Of a DNA stretch of 64,000 nt, positions 42,257-53,560 are shown one piece after another. The notes beneath the pieces are model-generated. The model did no database searches. It saw nothing but the letters and a program-made list of their open reading frames with translations, and had not been told where the DNA came from. Numbering within the stretch: the stretch's first letter is position 1; the number at the start of each line of letters is the position of its first letter. This DNA is from Pictodentalium vernedei (lineage: Eukaryota; Mollusca; Scaphopoda; Dentaliida; Dentaliidae). A program made the translations under genes and the position numbers. The stretch lies in the NCBI GenBank assembly GCA_031216915.1, contig CM062296.1, positions 799,137,022-799,201,021 of the forward strand, in the 5' to 3' direction.

Positions 42257-43612
42257 TCACTGTTTGTTCAAAGGAACTAGTTCAATCAGTAGACTCACCA
42301 CGGAAGTGGCGGCTTCAGGATTATTGGTTTTCATAACGAAATTAATCCTGTCTCCGGCGTTCACTTTGAGAGGCGTGCCAAACGTGCTAACATTGGCATG
42401 TTGATTCTCAGTCTTTTCGATGCTGTATCTCTTATCGCTCTCTTCACCATTCACCATGAGACTGACGACCGCTCTGTTATTCAAATTCGAGGAAGCCAGA
42501 CTCATTTGAAGGATTTCACCTCCCAGCGGCATGGGATATCCCACCTGACCATGTTTCGATCCGCTACCTCCATTTCCGAAAGACCACTCAGCTTTTTCCT
42601 CATCTAAGGTGCCGGCCTCTTCGGCCCATACAGTGATCAATTGTCTAGCATATTTGACTTTCTCCACCACTGAAATCAGGGTGCAGGCATCCGTCATGTT
42701 TACGGGATCCGGTAGATTCGTGAGCGCGTGTCCACCCATGTCTAGTTTACCTTCCATTATGTCACCCTTTCTCCAGACCGAGTTGTCGTCCACATACTTT
42801 CTGCTGACCGCACTGGAATCGAATTCGGGATCGTGACTGAGTCCAAATAAATTCTTACCGTTCATGTTGATGCCACCCTCCATGGTTCCGCCAGATTCTT
42901 TGTTCAGGTAGAGATCGTCCACTTGCGATTTTAGGTATTCTTGTGATTGTATCATGGCAGAATCTACGTAGCCCTTGTTGACCGCGGTTGAGTCCGCATC
43001 CGTGTCATCGACCTTCAACAGATTCAATATCTTGTTGAATCCTGCATTCAGATCCGATTTCATTTCTCGTCTGTCACACTTTCTCTGTTCCAGATCTACA
43101 TAGTGTTTGGTCGCCACGTCCTTGGGATTTGTGGGAGTGGCCACGTTCGTTATCTTGTTAGAATTGGCGTTCAATTCCGAGTGCATCGTTTTCTGAACGT
43201 ATCTATTTCTCAGGTGTTCGCTGAATCTCACGTGAGAGTCGTCCGCATATTTCTTGGTTGCGGCATCGGTGGGATCTATGGGATTCGCGACGTTCACCAA
43301 ACGTTTGGATTTCAGATCGAGATTGTCGGTCATGGTTTTATCCACGTAATTATCTAGCAGGATTCGTTCGAAATCGGCGTTCCCCCTGTCGACGTATTTT
43401 TTAGTCGCAGCATCTGTGAGATCTATCGGCTCGGGAAGATTGTAGAGCTTCTTATCGTTCATGTTTAAAGGTTCTTCTCGAGGTTCGTATCTCCGAACGT
43501 AACGTTCATCCAAGTTGGCAACGTCGTAACCATCGTCGACTTCGAACGTCTTCCTCTTCTTTCTTAGGTTGATTTTTTCGTCGTCACTTCTACCAAATTT
43601 ATCAACTGGCAT
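42257..43612 (-). CDS. fibre protein with repeat shaft and beta-rich head
   Basis: The 451 codons look whole. The N-terminal tail is MPVDKFGRSDDEKINLRKKR, possibly the capsid anchor. About six shaft repeats follow, of the type 'L.M..KKL.NL..P.D..DAATKKYVD' (residues about 55-320), as in phage tail fibres and some giant-virus fibres, implying a trimer. The last 125 residues form the head: WSFGNGGSGSKHGQVGYPMP, LASSNLNNRAVVSLMVNGEE, LKVNAGDRINFVMKTNN. A TNF/C1q-like or adenovirus-knob-like beta fold is likely. It is the presumed receptor-binding spike. Confidence 0.85.
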   Translation of the reverse strand: MPVDKFGRSDDEKINLRKKRKTFEVDDGYDVANLDERYVRRYEPREEPLNMNDKKLYNLPEPIDLTDAATKKYVDRGNADFERILLDNYVDKTMTDNLDLKSKRLVNVANPIDPTDAATKKYADDSHVRFSEHLRNRYVQKTMHSELNANSNKITNVATPTNPKDVATKHYVDLEQRKCDRREMKSDLNAGFNKILNLLKVDDTDADSTAVNKGYVDSAMIQSQEYLKSQVDDLYLNKESGGTMEGGINMNGKNLFGLSHDPEFDSSAVSRKYVDDNSVWRKGDIMEGKLDMGGHALTNLPDPVNMTDACTLISVVEKVKYARQLITVWAEEAGTLDEEKAEWSFGNGGSGSKHGQVGYPMPLGGEILQMSLASSNLNNRAVVSLMVNGEESDKRYSIEKTENQHANVSTFGTPLKVNAGDRINFVMKTNNPEAATSVVSLLIELVPLNKQ

Positions 43613-43766
43613 GTTGTGAGGATTTTTTTTGTTTTTAGAAAAATATATTCAAAACGCAGTTTATTAAAAATGAACTATGTTATTTTATTTTTTGTTTTTA
43701 TTGGATTAAAATTTTTTTAAAATAATTTTTTATCTTTATATATACTATAAAAAAAAAAATCTTTCT

Positions 43767-44202
43767 CTAATGTAAATCATTGAGAATTTCTTGAAATCGA
43801 TCTCCTTCAGACCATCTCTTGAGAACGTAGAGACACAGTTGACCGCAAAACACTTGATCTGGTGATTGCAATTGTTCCGTGTTGTAATGAACCATCGATT
43901 TGTTGAAATAGTTCTTTATTTCTTTTTGGCGGCGAGATTCCGTAGCTGTCGAAATAATAATTTTTCTTCTTCCCGTTCTTGATCCACGCCACCCAGTGAG
44001 TGCCTTCACCCGATGAATCGTCTAGATTTAAAATTCCGCATTCCGATTGTCGAGGTCTTCTCTTCGGCAAGGCATCTCTGGAAAACACGCCTAAAAAATC
44101 TTTGATTTTCAAATCCTTTGCTGCATTCAACAGATCGATGTTGGATAGGGATTCGTTAGGTAAGACGACACCTTCTACGGATATCTTTATTTTCTTATTC
44201 AT
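43767..44202 (-). pseudogene. adenain-like protease, copy B counterpart
   Basis: It matches 25144-25578 almost base for base, with the same catalytic segments (GTHWVAW, YYFDSYG, FCGQLCLYVL). This copy is broken, about one break. It lies between fibre and polymerase on the minus strand. Confidence 0.85.
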
Positions 44203-44267
44203 AAATGCATATATATTTTTATTTATTTATTTTATTATAATTCACTAAAATGACGCTATTTTTTTTA

Positions 44268-44380
44268 AATTTTTTTCTTTTTCTTTTTAAACTAACACTC
44301 TCGATGTCTCTATCGATTTCCATAATCTCGAATCTGTCTAATTCCTCTTGATTTTCTGGAATCCTATCATTCTTACTCAT
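44268..44380 (-). other. counterpart of the 37-residue small ORF
   Basis: It begins MSKNDRIPENQEELDRF like 24967-25080, on the minus strand directly after polymerase. Its presence is expected from the shared origin of the two copies and so gives little independent support. Confidence 0.3.
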
Positions 44381-44382
44381 AT

Positions 44383-47161
44383 CTATAGAATCCAATCATC
44401 CACATTCATATCGTCTAAAATTAGATCTAAAGTCCAATGTCCGAGTGCCAAAGTTCTTATTTTATCGTCTAACACGAATCTCTTATCATCGTCAGCCATC
44501 AGTGAAATCTTGTTGACTATTTCAGTATACAACTTGTGATTTTCGCTCCGAATCGATTTCATAGTCTTATACAGCGAACCACTTCCTAACAGACAATCTT
44601 TATACTCTTGCAAAGAGATGTTTTTCTTCACCACGCACGCTTTAACTCCTTTGCACTTCTTGATCTCTTCATCATCTTCTAGACGATAAACATACAGTTT
44701 GGGTCTCAAGCCCACGAATTCGACGATTTGTTTACCGCCGCTCTCGTCCTTAAATTTACCCAACACCTTCTTGTTGTCGTTCGATTGAATGTTGGACGGG
44801 TGATCGACGGGATAATTGCTCATGTCGAACCACTCGGCCACGTCCGGAGATATATCTCGGTAGACGTCTTTCATCTCTATCTCGTAAACTAAACTGTCCG
44901 TGTCGGTGAACAGTAGTTTGGCTTTATCACCAAATTTTCATTTGACGTAATCGTAGTGAAACTCGTACATCAATCGCTTGCTGATATCTAAGATGATTGG
45001 TCCGAGATAATACGGTTTGTCGAACTTTAGGTGCGTCTTTTGCATGTGAACGGCCACTAGATTTTCGTCGAATATGGTTCGGTGTTTGTAATTGGGTTTC
45101 GCCACTAATGTTTTAGCTCTTTCCTCAGACGTGATGAGTCGAACGTCGGTTCTCTTCCTGATGCTTTCCATCGATTTACCGTACACGCAGTTGTTCATGA
45201 GTTTGAAGAAATCTTTTTCGAAATCATTCTCGGCTCGAATTCTGAGATTCGTGTTAAGATCGATATATTTTTTCATCCAAGGCTCTTCGTCGAATCGAAT
45301 GATGCGATGTATGTTGACTAATTTCATCCCGTAATCGACGTACTGTTTCAAATTCTCCCTGTAGACGACGTAGTTACGTTTGTTAAGTAAATTGGGAATG
45401 AGTTTTTCCTCGTCTCCTTCGTTCGGTTCCATTCGTTCGGGAGGCAGCGGATAATCGTTGTGTGGATCGTGTAATTCTTCCGGATAGTTCAAATCGACTT
45501 CTAAAATGCAAGGATAGTCTCTCCATTTTTGCATCTCTTCCGGTTCCTTCACCCATTCGAAATTTCCAATCGGTAAAGGATGACTCATAGCCCAACCGTA
45601 CAGATTATTGGCGTCCCAATACTGTATGTATTTAGTCGACCGTTTCGAATCGAAACCTTCTTTCATATAGGGATTGTTAGCTTCAGAATATCTGTGAGAG
45701 ATCATCGAGACGCCACCTCTCGCAGCCCTTTCGAACATGAGCAACATGTTCACGTCGGATAATAATTCCAATTGAACTTCGGTGGTCTTCAACAGAGCGT
45801 CCCACGCCAGACTGGGTGCAGTGAAATACCAAGCGGGATCCAGATCGAAATTTCGACGACAGACGTCTCGAAAATTTTCGAACACGCCTGCCAAGAGTAG
45901 AACGTCGGTCTTCAGATAGAGATCGTGATAATCTCTCATGGTTTTCATATCGAATGATATCATGTTTTTAGCGTGTTCGTAATTATTGTCAGAAATGTCG
46001 GATTCGTATAATTTCGAATAAAAATCTTCTTTCGAAGGTAGTGTGGTGTCTTTGAATCTCTTTAGATCATTCATGTAATCGTAAGGATAGACTCCTTTCC
46101 TCAACATAACGTCTACTCGTTCTCAAAAATGTTCACTCGTGATTTTAAATTTATCCTTGCTCATGTTATCGACTAATTTTTCAAGAGCGGTCGACATGAA
46201 TTTAAAACTGTTGATGAAACATATGCATCTACAAATGGATTTCGTTTTTTCTTCCAACGTATTTCCATCGATTACTCTTTTCTTCTCCATGAGCTTCCAT
46301 TTCGTGAAGGAAATGTATCTTTCTTCGCTGTTTGCGATGCAATTTAATTCTTCGTGTGAGGTGCTGAGATTTTTCACGAACAGATGACTGTCGTAACCCG
46401 AGAGATTGTGAAATATCACCAGATAGAAAACAGCGTCTTGATATTTTAAATTACACTTGCTGTGAGCCGGACCGCGATACAGACCCGTGTAATCATCGTG
46501 GTCTCTGACCTTCTTATTTTCCTCTGAATTCTTGTCGAACGATTGTCTGCATATGTGACATTTGGTGGCTCTGTTATTTTCGACCTGCTGCTCTCGCGTG
46601 ATGATCATTTTTGCCTGAGTTTTAAATTTGTCGTATAACATTTGAATTTTCGATTCTAACTCTTCCACGAACCTTTGAGCCACGTCGTCGTCTTCATACT
46701 ATTTCGTGTAGGTGAAGGACCCATGTCGTGTTGCGAGTCGGAAGCACATTTCACGTAAATGCAATAGCCCGTAGGTTTGTGTTTTTGATATCTTTCGACG
46801 TAACTTTGAAGAGCGTTAGGTTGACAGGAACTCATTTTCGCAGTGAAACATTCAAAATCGGCGTACACAAAGAATGGTACTTTTAACCTTCTATTATGAT
46901 TTTCAAACCTCACGATGGTGTTGGGTTTGGGCATTTCGACGGCGACACCTTGATTTTCGTTGCAATATTCCTGATGTTTCGCCAACGAGTCTTTGCTGTG
47001 AAACACGTTCATGCAATTGCAACATAAAGATATCTTTCCGTTATGATTACTATTTTGTTTCGACAGTAATCGGCTCGGATGTTTAACCCAACAATAATGA
47101 CGATTGTCACCATTCGAAATCAATAATAAAATAATTGTCTTTTCTCTTCCGAGATACGAAG
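44383..47161 (-). pseudogene. protein-primed family B DNA polymerase, copy B (partial)
   Basis: It covers the same gene as copy A from the TSYLGREKTIILLLI segment onward: C2H2-like finger, YADFECF, FHNLSGYDSHLF, CHICRQSF, ARGGVSMISHRYSEA, DANNLYGWAMSHP, TDTDSLVYEIE-type palm motif and the C-terminal SGSLYKT region. It is about 99% alike to copy A, partial at its 5' end, and broken in about four places. Confidence 0.9.
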
Positions 47162-48058
47162 TATGGTAGGAATCACTTATACTTTTTTCCATCGACAGGT
47201 CGGAAGCTCTGAAAAATTACCCTAGGCACAGATACAATAGCCTGACAAAAACATTCGACGTCTGTCTTGGCGGTTATTGATTCACAGCTTTCTTTTCTTC
47301 CTTTTTGTGGAGTCTTGGAAGATGTTTTGATTGGAGATATCGGTATTGCTGTTACCCAAATTGTAGAGAACAGGTTTTAATATGTTTTTCCTTCTATTTT
47401 CTCTATCTCTGTTGAAGTAATTTCGAAATTTGTCAGTTCCTCTGCATGTACATGTATGTGCAGATCTATTCGATCTATTCTGGTTTTGTCTACTGGATGC
47501 TTGTATCAGTGTGTGAACTCATTTTAGTATTTTACTTTTTCCGTTCAGTCTTGGCGCCGTTGTTTTCGTCATTGGCGGTTACATCATTCCCTTCATCGAA
47601 GGATTTATGTTCCGGGACAAAGCTGTGTTCGGAGATTTATGAGCGCGGAGTTCTATCATTATCTTTTGTTCCAACCCCAATGAGGAGGAACGGGGCGATA
47701 GGCGTTGTGTGATAGTTGTTGTCATCTCTGCAGTCTTATCCTGCGCGTGTCGGTTGGTTGATCGACTTGGGAAATTACCAACAAGTAGGGATGACTTTTC
47801 GGGTAACGTAACTGACGCCAATGTCACAAAAAATTAAATCGCATCCGATTTTTATGAAGCGTTAGTATGTTGTAGAAGTCGAAAAATAAAAACATACAGG
47901 TGCTTGGATTTTTCTATATAACGCATTTTTGACGTTTTACGTCATTTCGAATTTAGGCCTCATTTCTGTCATTTTTCAGTGAATCGCTCATTTTTGCAAA
48001 TGCACTGCTCTGTAAAAATAAAAAATGGTATACACAGCTATAACGTTCTACAACTATT

Positions 48059-48164
48059 TAAGAAATAACTGTTGTTTTCCATCGGTTTATGCGATATAAA
48101 CTTAAAATTTTCAGCACAAGCTTACTCATAACTCGCGTAGCGAAGGAAAGCAACAGTTATTTCT
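48059..48164. repeat. hairpin with 54-bp loop
   Basis: TTAAGAAATAACTGTTG at 48059 pairs with CAACAGTTATTTCTTA ending near 48164. The inner arms TTTTCC/GGAAAG partly extend it. Confidence 0.6.
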
Positions 48165-48394
48165 TATAATTTAATCCGGCTATAATATTAAAATATAAAA
48201 ACTATGTGTATGTTAACGAAAAACTTTTAATTTTCGCAAAAGACAACAGTCAAACTCAGGAAAGTGTGCCACAAACAGGTCACGTTAATCATTGTCAAAT
48301 TGTTTGTTGTTCTTATTTTCGATCGCAGACGACAGATAATTAGCAAGTCACGTAACAATATCATCAAAAACATTTTTTTAAGTTCCCCAAAATC

Positions 48395-48673
48395 ATGTTT
48401 GGAGGTATGACCTTTTATTCGTCTCCCACATCGGTATATTTTATTAAATTCAATGGTTCCCGAGAAATTATCACTATATTCTCGCTGACTGGAGGCGATG
48501 AAAAATCGATCATTAATCTTTGTTTACAAGCTCCATCTATCAGTCTGCCGTCACGCCCTCACGGTGACAATTGGATTGAGTGGGCGGGGATTCCAGAGTC
48601 TTCAAAGTTGGATCGGTTGTGCGAACATGTAGACATTCCAAATGATTACGTGATTTGGTTTATACGATTTTGA
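48395..48673 (+). CDS. uncharacterised 92-residue open frame
   Basis: It starts ATGTTTGGAGGTATG and encodes a mixed, protein-like sequence (SVYFIKFNGSREIITIFSLT ... IPNDYVIWFIRF). Composition is less biased than a chance AT-rich frame, but there are no exon partners, signal peptide or family that I recognise. It could be a small single-exon gene, an exon, or chance. Confidence 0.22.
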   Translation: MFGGMTFYSSPTSVYFIKFNGSREIITIFSLTGGDEKSIINLCLQAPSISLPSRPHGDNWIEWAGIPESSKLDRLCEHVDIPNDYVIWFIRF

Positions 48674-49207
48674 CGACTTTCACGCCGTATGCTTTCAACC
48701 AATCAAACGCAGAGGCGGGGCAAATGATTAAATTATTATTTGATTGACGACTCTCGTAAATTCAATTGTCAGATTTTCGAATGTTGATCGTTATCCAAAA
48801 CGTCGTCCATTTAACGTATTTTTCATAAACGTTTAATATTTACCCCGTTATTGAGAGCTCACTCTTTAATTTTTGTAAATTTACACTAAAAAACAAAAAC
48901 AAAAACGTATCAAAAAATGCAATCATTTTACAGTTGACTACAGATTTATCTGTGGCTGACGTTGTGGCGTCAAAGTTTCCAAAAATAAACTTTGTCCAAA
49001 TGACGAAATGTTAGTATGCTGTGCAGCTCAACAACTCAAAAATATAGCTGTTTCAATTTTCTTATTTAATGTCATTTCGATGTTTTTAAGTCACTTTATG
49101 CTTTTACATTCCCATTTTGTGAATAAAAACCACAACTGATACCCACATAATATATGTCATATTATTCTAGAGGAATAGTTCATATTTAAATTCGCGTTGT
49201 CAGTCAA

Positions 49208-49299
49208 CTAGGTCTAACATTTCTAGGAATAGTAGTCCGCCGGACTACTATTCCTAGAAATGTTAGACCTAGGACTATAATTCCGCGGAATAATAGTCC
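49208..49299. repeat. perfect 65-bp palindrome followed by a second hairpin
   Basis: Arms 49208-49239 and 49241-49272 are exact reverse complements (32 bp each) around one C; the outer end is CTAGGTCTAACATTTCTAGG. The second, 49272-49299, has 14-bp arms centred on CCGCGG with one mismatch. All share the GGACTA/TAGTCC motif, and another GGGACTAATTTTCC follows. Confidence 0.9.
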
Positions 49300-50147
49300 A
49301 GAGGGACTAATTTTCCTACGGACTTCCATTCCTGTTACACCGGAAAACGTCAAAAAGAAATTTCATCGCTCTAAGTTGAAATTCTACACCATTATATACA
49401 CCTGGAAGTTAATTAAGCACCCCCTGAAATGTTTCATGACAGTGAAGTTGCTGCTACTGATTATTATGTGTTAATAATTGCTATGTCTTGCAGTACATTT
49501 CATCTAGTGAAATATGATGTTTCTTGTTGACAGCGTACCCCAAACACATCACCTCGTCCACGTGAAGCTTGCTACCCACGAATGTCACAAAAACACTATC
49601 ATCCACATGCTATATCGGGGTATATAACAAGAAAATTTGACACTTCTTTTATCTGTAAATGTTGAGATGGCAAGGAGGAGACTGCCAGAGGTCACAAGCT
49701 ACATTTTTGTCAGTAATTTCCGGCATTGTTTCGTCATGAACCTTCCCAGCACCACATTTGTCGAGGGAACATTATCCCATCAAAAACTCTAGTGACTGGT
49801 ATGTATAATTAGTGCCATTAAAATGCTGTATATTTTCATCATTGTGTTGTCATTCATTTGTCAATAGACCATTCTTTATGTAAACAATCACTTTTGGCCA
49901 TCTTAAAGATAGTATGAAAGTAATGGCAGTTTCTATTAACACCACTGCGAAAAAAATAGGGGGTGTTAATTAAGTTCCAGTTGTATAGTACTCGTTGTAC
50001 CAAATACTAAGCTGACAATAATTTGATAATCCGACGTCAGATTCATTTCTTGGTGCTTTACGCCACATCGGCAACTAGAGTTATATCGTGGCTACGAAAT
50101 ATATGTATTATAAAAAAGATCATTATCGTCCATGAAGTAAAATGAAG

Positions 50148-50392
50148 CGATTTATTTATTTATTTACTGGTGTTTAACGAGTCCTTCGACAGACAGAGTC
50201 ACCTTGTGCCGGACAGTTTTACGGGTCGAGGAAGCTGGAGTACCCGAAGATAACCACCGAGCAACGGCTTGCAACTGTCATACTTCTCAACGCACCAACT
50301 CCACATAAGCAGTGTTAGCAGTGGTTGGAGACAAGTACACCATCGACGTGCAGTACGCGTTATTACACAGCGCCACCGTGCCCACACAACGA
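50148..50392 (+). mobile_element. diverged mollusc-style SINE-like repeat
   Basis: It begins TTTATTTATTTACTGGTGTT and continues with ACGAGTCCTTCGACAGA, CGAGGAAGCTGGAGTACCCG and AAGATAACCACCGAGC. These correspond in order to the abundant molluscan repeat that starts TTTATTTATTTGATTGGTGT and contains GGAGGAAACCGG...ACCC and CACGACC blocks. The match is from memory and this copy is old. Confidence 0.4.
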
Positions 50393-50689
50393 GGCGATGA
50401 AATCGAATAAGAACACAGGTAATAAAAATATTAGTGAAAACAATAATGTGAAAACATTTATGAGAAAATTAGACCATTTTTAAACAATACTGTGTAAATG
50501 AACTTGTTGAATTGAAATGACAAGATGTGAGTTTAAAAGAATAAATATTACACACAATTTACTAAAAAGGTTGATTTCCTTGAGAAATGACAGAAATTTA
50601 TTGGAGCTTATGCCGTAAAATAAGTCTCTAAGAGATACTGCAGTAAAGTAGTGCTGTCTGACAAAATTAGAATTTGTACAGTGCACAAA

Positions 50690-51345
50690 ATTATGCCTCA
50701 CTGTCAAAAACTTGACGCCAGATACCGGAGATATGACGTAAACAACGTCGGAGTATACCAACCCATTTTTCGAGCACCACTGCCAAAAAACTACAACACA
50801 TACAGTACGTGGAGAGTGGATTGTAACTAAATCACCCACGGAGTGAAGTTATCACTCAAACTATAACCTTCAAATTTTATACATATGAACAAAAAACACA
50901 AGCAATGTTTCAGCTTATGGACCTACAGGTTTAACCCGGAGGTCCATTGGTTGAAACTTTGCCTGTGTTTGTTATGTTTTACAACAAATTTGCAATTATT
51001 GCTTGGGTGGAATCTCCACTCTGCGGGTGATTTAGTGATAATACACTCTCCACGTTCTGTACCATCTTTATATATTACATATTAGTACAGGAATGGTTAA
51101 AGTGATGTCTCGTTGCATTTGAATTCACATTGTCGCTCCACATTTAACCATACGATGAAATTCCCACCGTTGGTCGGAAAACGTCAAAATGAAAATTTCA
51201 CGCCCCAAACCTGCAAATACTACAGCACCATAGTACTCGTGGTCCCAAATCCGAAGTTGAAAAAATTCGAAAATCCGCCGTCAGATAACGAAGGTACAAC
51301 GTAAATAACGTCGGGGCTATACCCGCCCATTCTGTAAGCACCACT
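50690..51345. repeat. nested direct and inverted repeats
   Basis: A block around ACGTAAACAACGTCGGAGTA (about 50690-50790) repeats as ACGTAAATAACGTCGGGGCT (about 51248-51345). Inside, 50802-50839 and 51023-51060 are inverted 38-bp arms around TGATTTAGT...ACTCTCCACGT with a few mismatches. A small decayed non-autonomous element is likely; no ends are defined. Confidence 0.5.
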
Positions 51346-51960
51346 GCTCAGGAATATCTTAAGTTATATGTCATTGCTTGTGTAACACGAATCCTGCATT
51401 CATTCATGCCCAATAGAAACAGAGTCCGCGTATGCGCGGGGAGTTCCCACCGGGCAGTTTCTGCAGTTCCAAATGGTATGACCGATTTCGAGAGAGCTAA
51501 AAAACCCAACTTTGAGCACAATCTTTTCTAAAAGGACGGTGATTTAAAGCTGTTGCAAGCCCTGTTAGAGGGGTTAACGAGCGACTTGTAACGTTAAAAG
51601 GCCACGGAAACCTTCCTCTCAAAGTGGGGCGATTCGCTGTTGACCGTGCTTCGTTGGATGACTTCTAGAAATTAGCTTGCGATTTCAAAATAATCTAGTT
51701 GTGAATTGTATTTCTGGAAGTATTTGTGGGGTTACACTGTTCTCAAGATTAGAAAAAAAATCTCAAGTTGCTTAAATATATCGTTCCATGAGTGTTTGAA
51801 TGCGCGATAGATTGTGCTAAAGCATTGCAGATGGCGCGTCGATGCACTCAGGGAACGATATGCACCACACTGCAAATCTAATGTCATGAGTTATTGGTCC
51901 CCCACGCTTCACCGTGAAGGAGACTTTTGGACTGCACCCCGTCTGTCGGTATGCCAGACA

Positions 51961-53560
51961 GTCTGTCCCTCTTATATATAACCACCTGTATCTCCGAGAT
52001 GTTTGAATGTTGGCGTTTCAAATTTTCAACGTTAATCAGAGATTATGGAGAGATGAGGCACGTGAATTGTATCGAAAAAAAATGTTTTGTTAGAAATTTC
52101 GTGCAATCAGTTTTCTGCATAGAACTTTTTAACGACCTTTCGATTTCAATAATGTTTGGTATGAGGGTGCAGCAGCATAAGATAAATAATATACCATACA
52201 GGTTTTTTTCTCTTGCTGAAATTATGCCAATTTGACGAGCTTGTGTTCTTTCAACCATTTCAGTATATGTTATGGTGGTGTGTCCTGTTACCACCTATAC
52301 CTCAAAGACGCTTAGATGCTTTTGTTTCACATTTTCAGCAATGATCAGATATTATGTAAAAGTGATGTGCGTAAATTTGTTTTGGAAAAAAGATGTCCGA
52401 CTGGCGCCCATTTTAATTGGAAATTGCGTGTAATTAGTTCTCTGCCTAGAACTTCTAACCCCCATTCCTGATTTCAATAATGCTTCGTATGGAGGTTCAT
52501 CGGCATAGGATAAATAAAATGTCATACAGATTTTTTTCTCTTGCATAAGTTATGCAAATTAGACGACCTTAAGCTTTTCCAGTCATATTTACATATATTT
52601 TGTCGGTGTGTCCTGTTACCACCTGTATCCCAGAGACGCTTTGGTTTCAGATTTTCAGCATTGATCAGACATTATGTAGAATTAATGCATATCGGTTTTG
52701 TTCGAAAGCAATCCAAGATGGGCGACTGGCAGCCATTTTCGTTGCAAATTGAGTGTAATTAGTTCATGCTTAGAACTTCTGAACGGCCTTTCCGATTTCA
52801 ATCATTTTTCGTACGAAGATGTAGCAGCAGAAGGTAAATAATCTTACAGGTTTTAAGCTTTTTCAGCCATTTTTGTATGTATAATGATCGTGTGTCCAGT
52901 TATCACCTGTACCTCAGAGATACATTGACGGTTTTGTTTCAAATTTTGAGTAATGATCAGACATTATGCAAAACTGATGCGCGTTAAATTCTTTTGAAAA
53001 AAATGAAGATGACCGACTGGCGGCCATTTTCTTTGACATTGCGTGTAATTAGTTTTCTACCTAGAACATCTAAACGACATTCCCGATTTCAATAATTTTT
53101 CATATGGTTGTGTAGCAGCATAAGATAAATAATATATCATACGGGCATTTTTTTCTCGAGCGTAAGTTATGTAAATTAGACGAACTTAGCTTTTTTCAGT
53201 CGTATTTGTTTCTCAAATTTTGGTGTGTCCTGTTACCAGCTATATTTCAGAGGCCCTTTGAAGCTTTTGTCTCAAATTTTCAGCATTGATCAGACAATCT
53301 GTAAAATTGAGGCACGTCAATTTTTTGAAAAAAATGAAAATGGCCGACTGGTAAGAAATTGCGTGTAATTAGTTTTATACCTTGAACTTCTCAATGACAT
53401 TTCCGATTACAATAATGTCTGTGATGGAGGTGTAGCAACATATATATAAGGTAAATAACATAGCATAGAGGGTTTTTAGTCAGATTTGCATATATTTTGT
53501 GTGATCAGACATTATACAAAATTGTGGCATGTAAACTTTTTAGCTTCTGGTAAAAAAATC
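51961..53560 (+). repeat. degenerate tandem array, about 310-330-bp unit, five and a half copies
   Basis: Units are marked by 'GTGTCCTGTTACCACCTGTA-CTCAGAGACG' variants starting near 51981, 52291, 52619, 52903 and 53236. Each continues with TTTCAGCAnTGATCAGACAT, GCGTGTAATTAGTTnTCT and GATTTCAATAATnTTT. The last unit is cut near 53520. Spacing is 284-333 bp and identity perhaps 70-80%. Short frames within it are by-products of the repeat. Confidence 0.8.

Larger units (their letters stand above)
36132..47161 (+). mobile_element. Polinton/Maverick (adintovirus-like), partial copy B (fossil)
   Basis: It begins with the terminal repeat. On the plus strand it carries a Cys-rich protein, membrane protein, PLA2-like protein, integrase, major capsid protein, TFIIS-like protein and a basic protein; on the minus strand fibre, protease and polymerase. 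The match to the family ends inside the polymerase. It lacks the ATPase and penton-like genes. It is broken, with roughly seven to nine breaks overall, although integrase, capsid and fibre frames look whole. It is inferred to be part of the same insertion as copy A. Confidence 0.95.
47162..49207. other. host DNA right of Polinton copy B, mostly unassigned
   Basis: It holds two loosely related blocks, about 47860-47990 and 49005-49085 (CGTTAGTATGTTGTAGAAG versus TGTTAGTATGCTGTGCAG), a hairpin, and one uncharacterised frame. A frame at 47446-47712 has no recognisable domain. Confidence 0.45.

Noticed and set aside
47446-47827. Short frames on both strands with hydrophobic segments just right of Polinton copy B
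   Set aside because: Overlapping opposite frames with no domain or exon signals.
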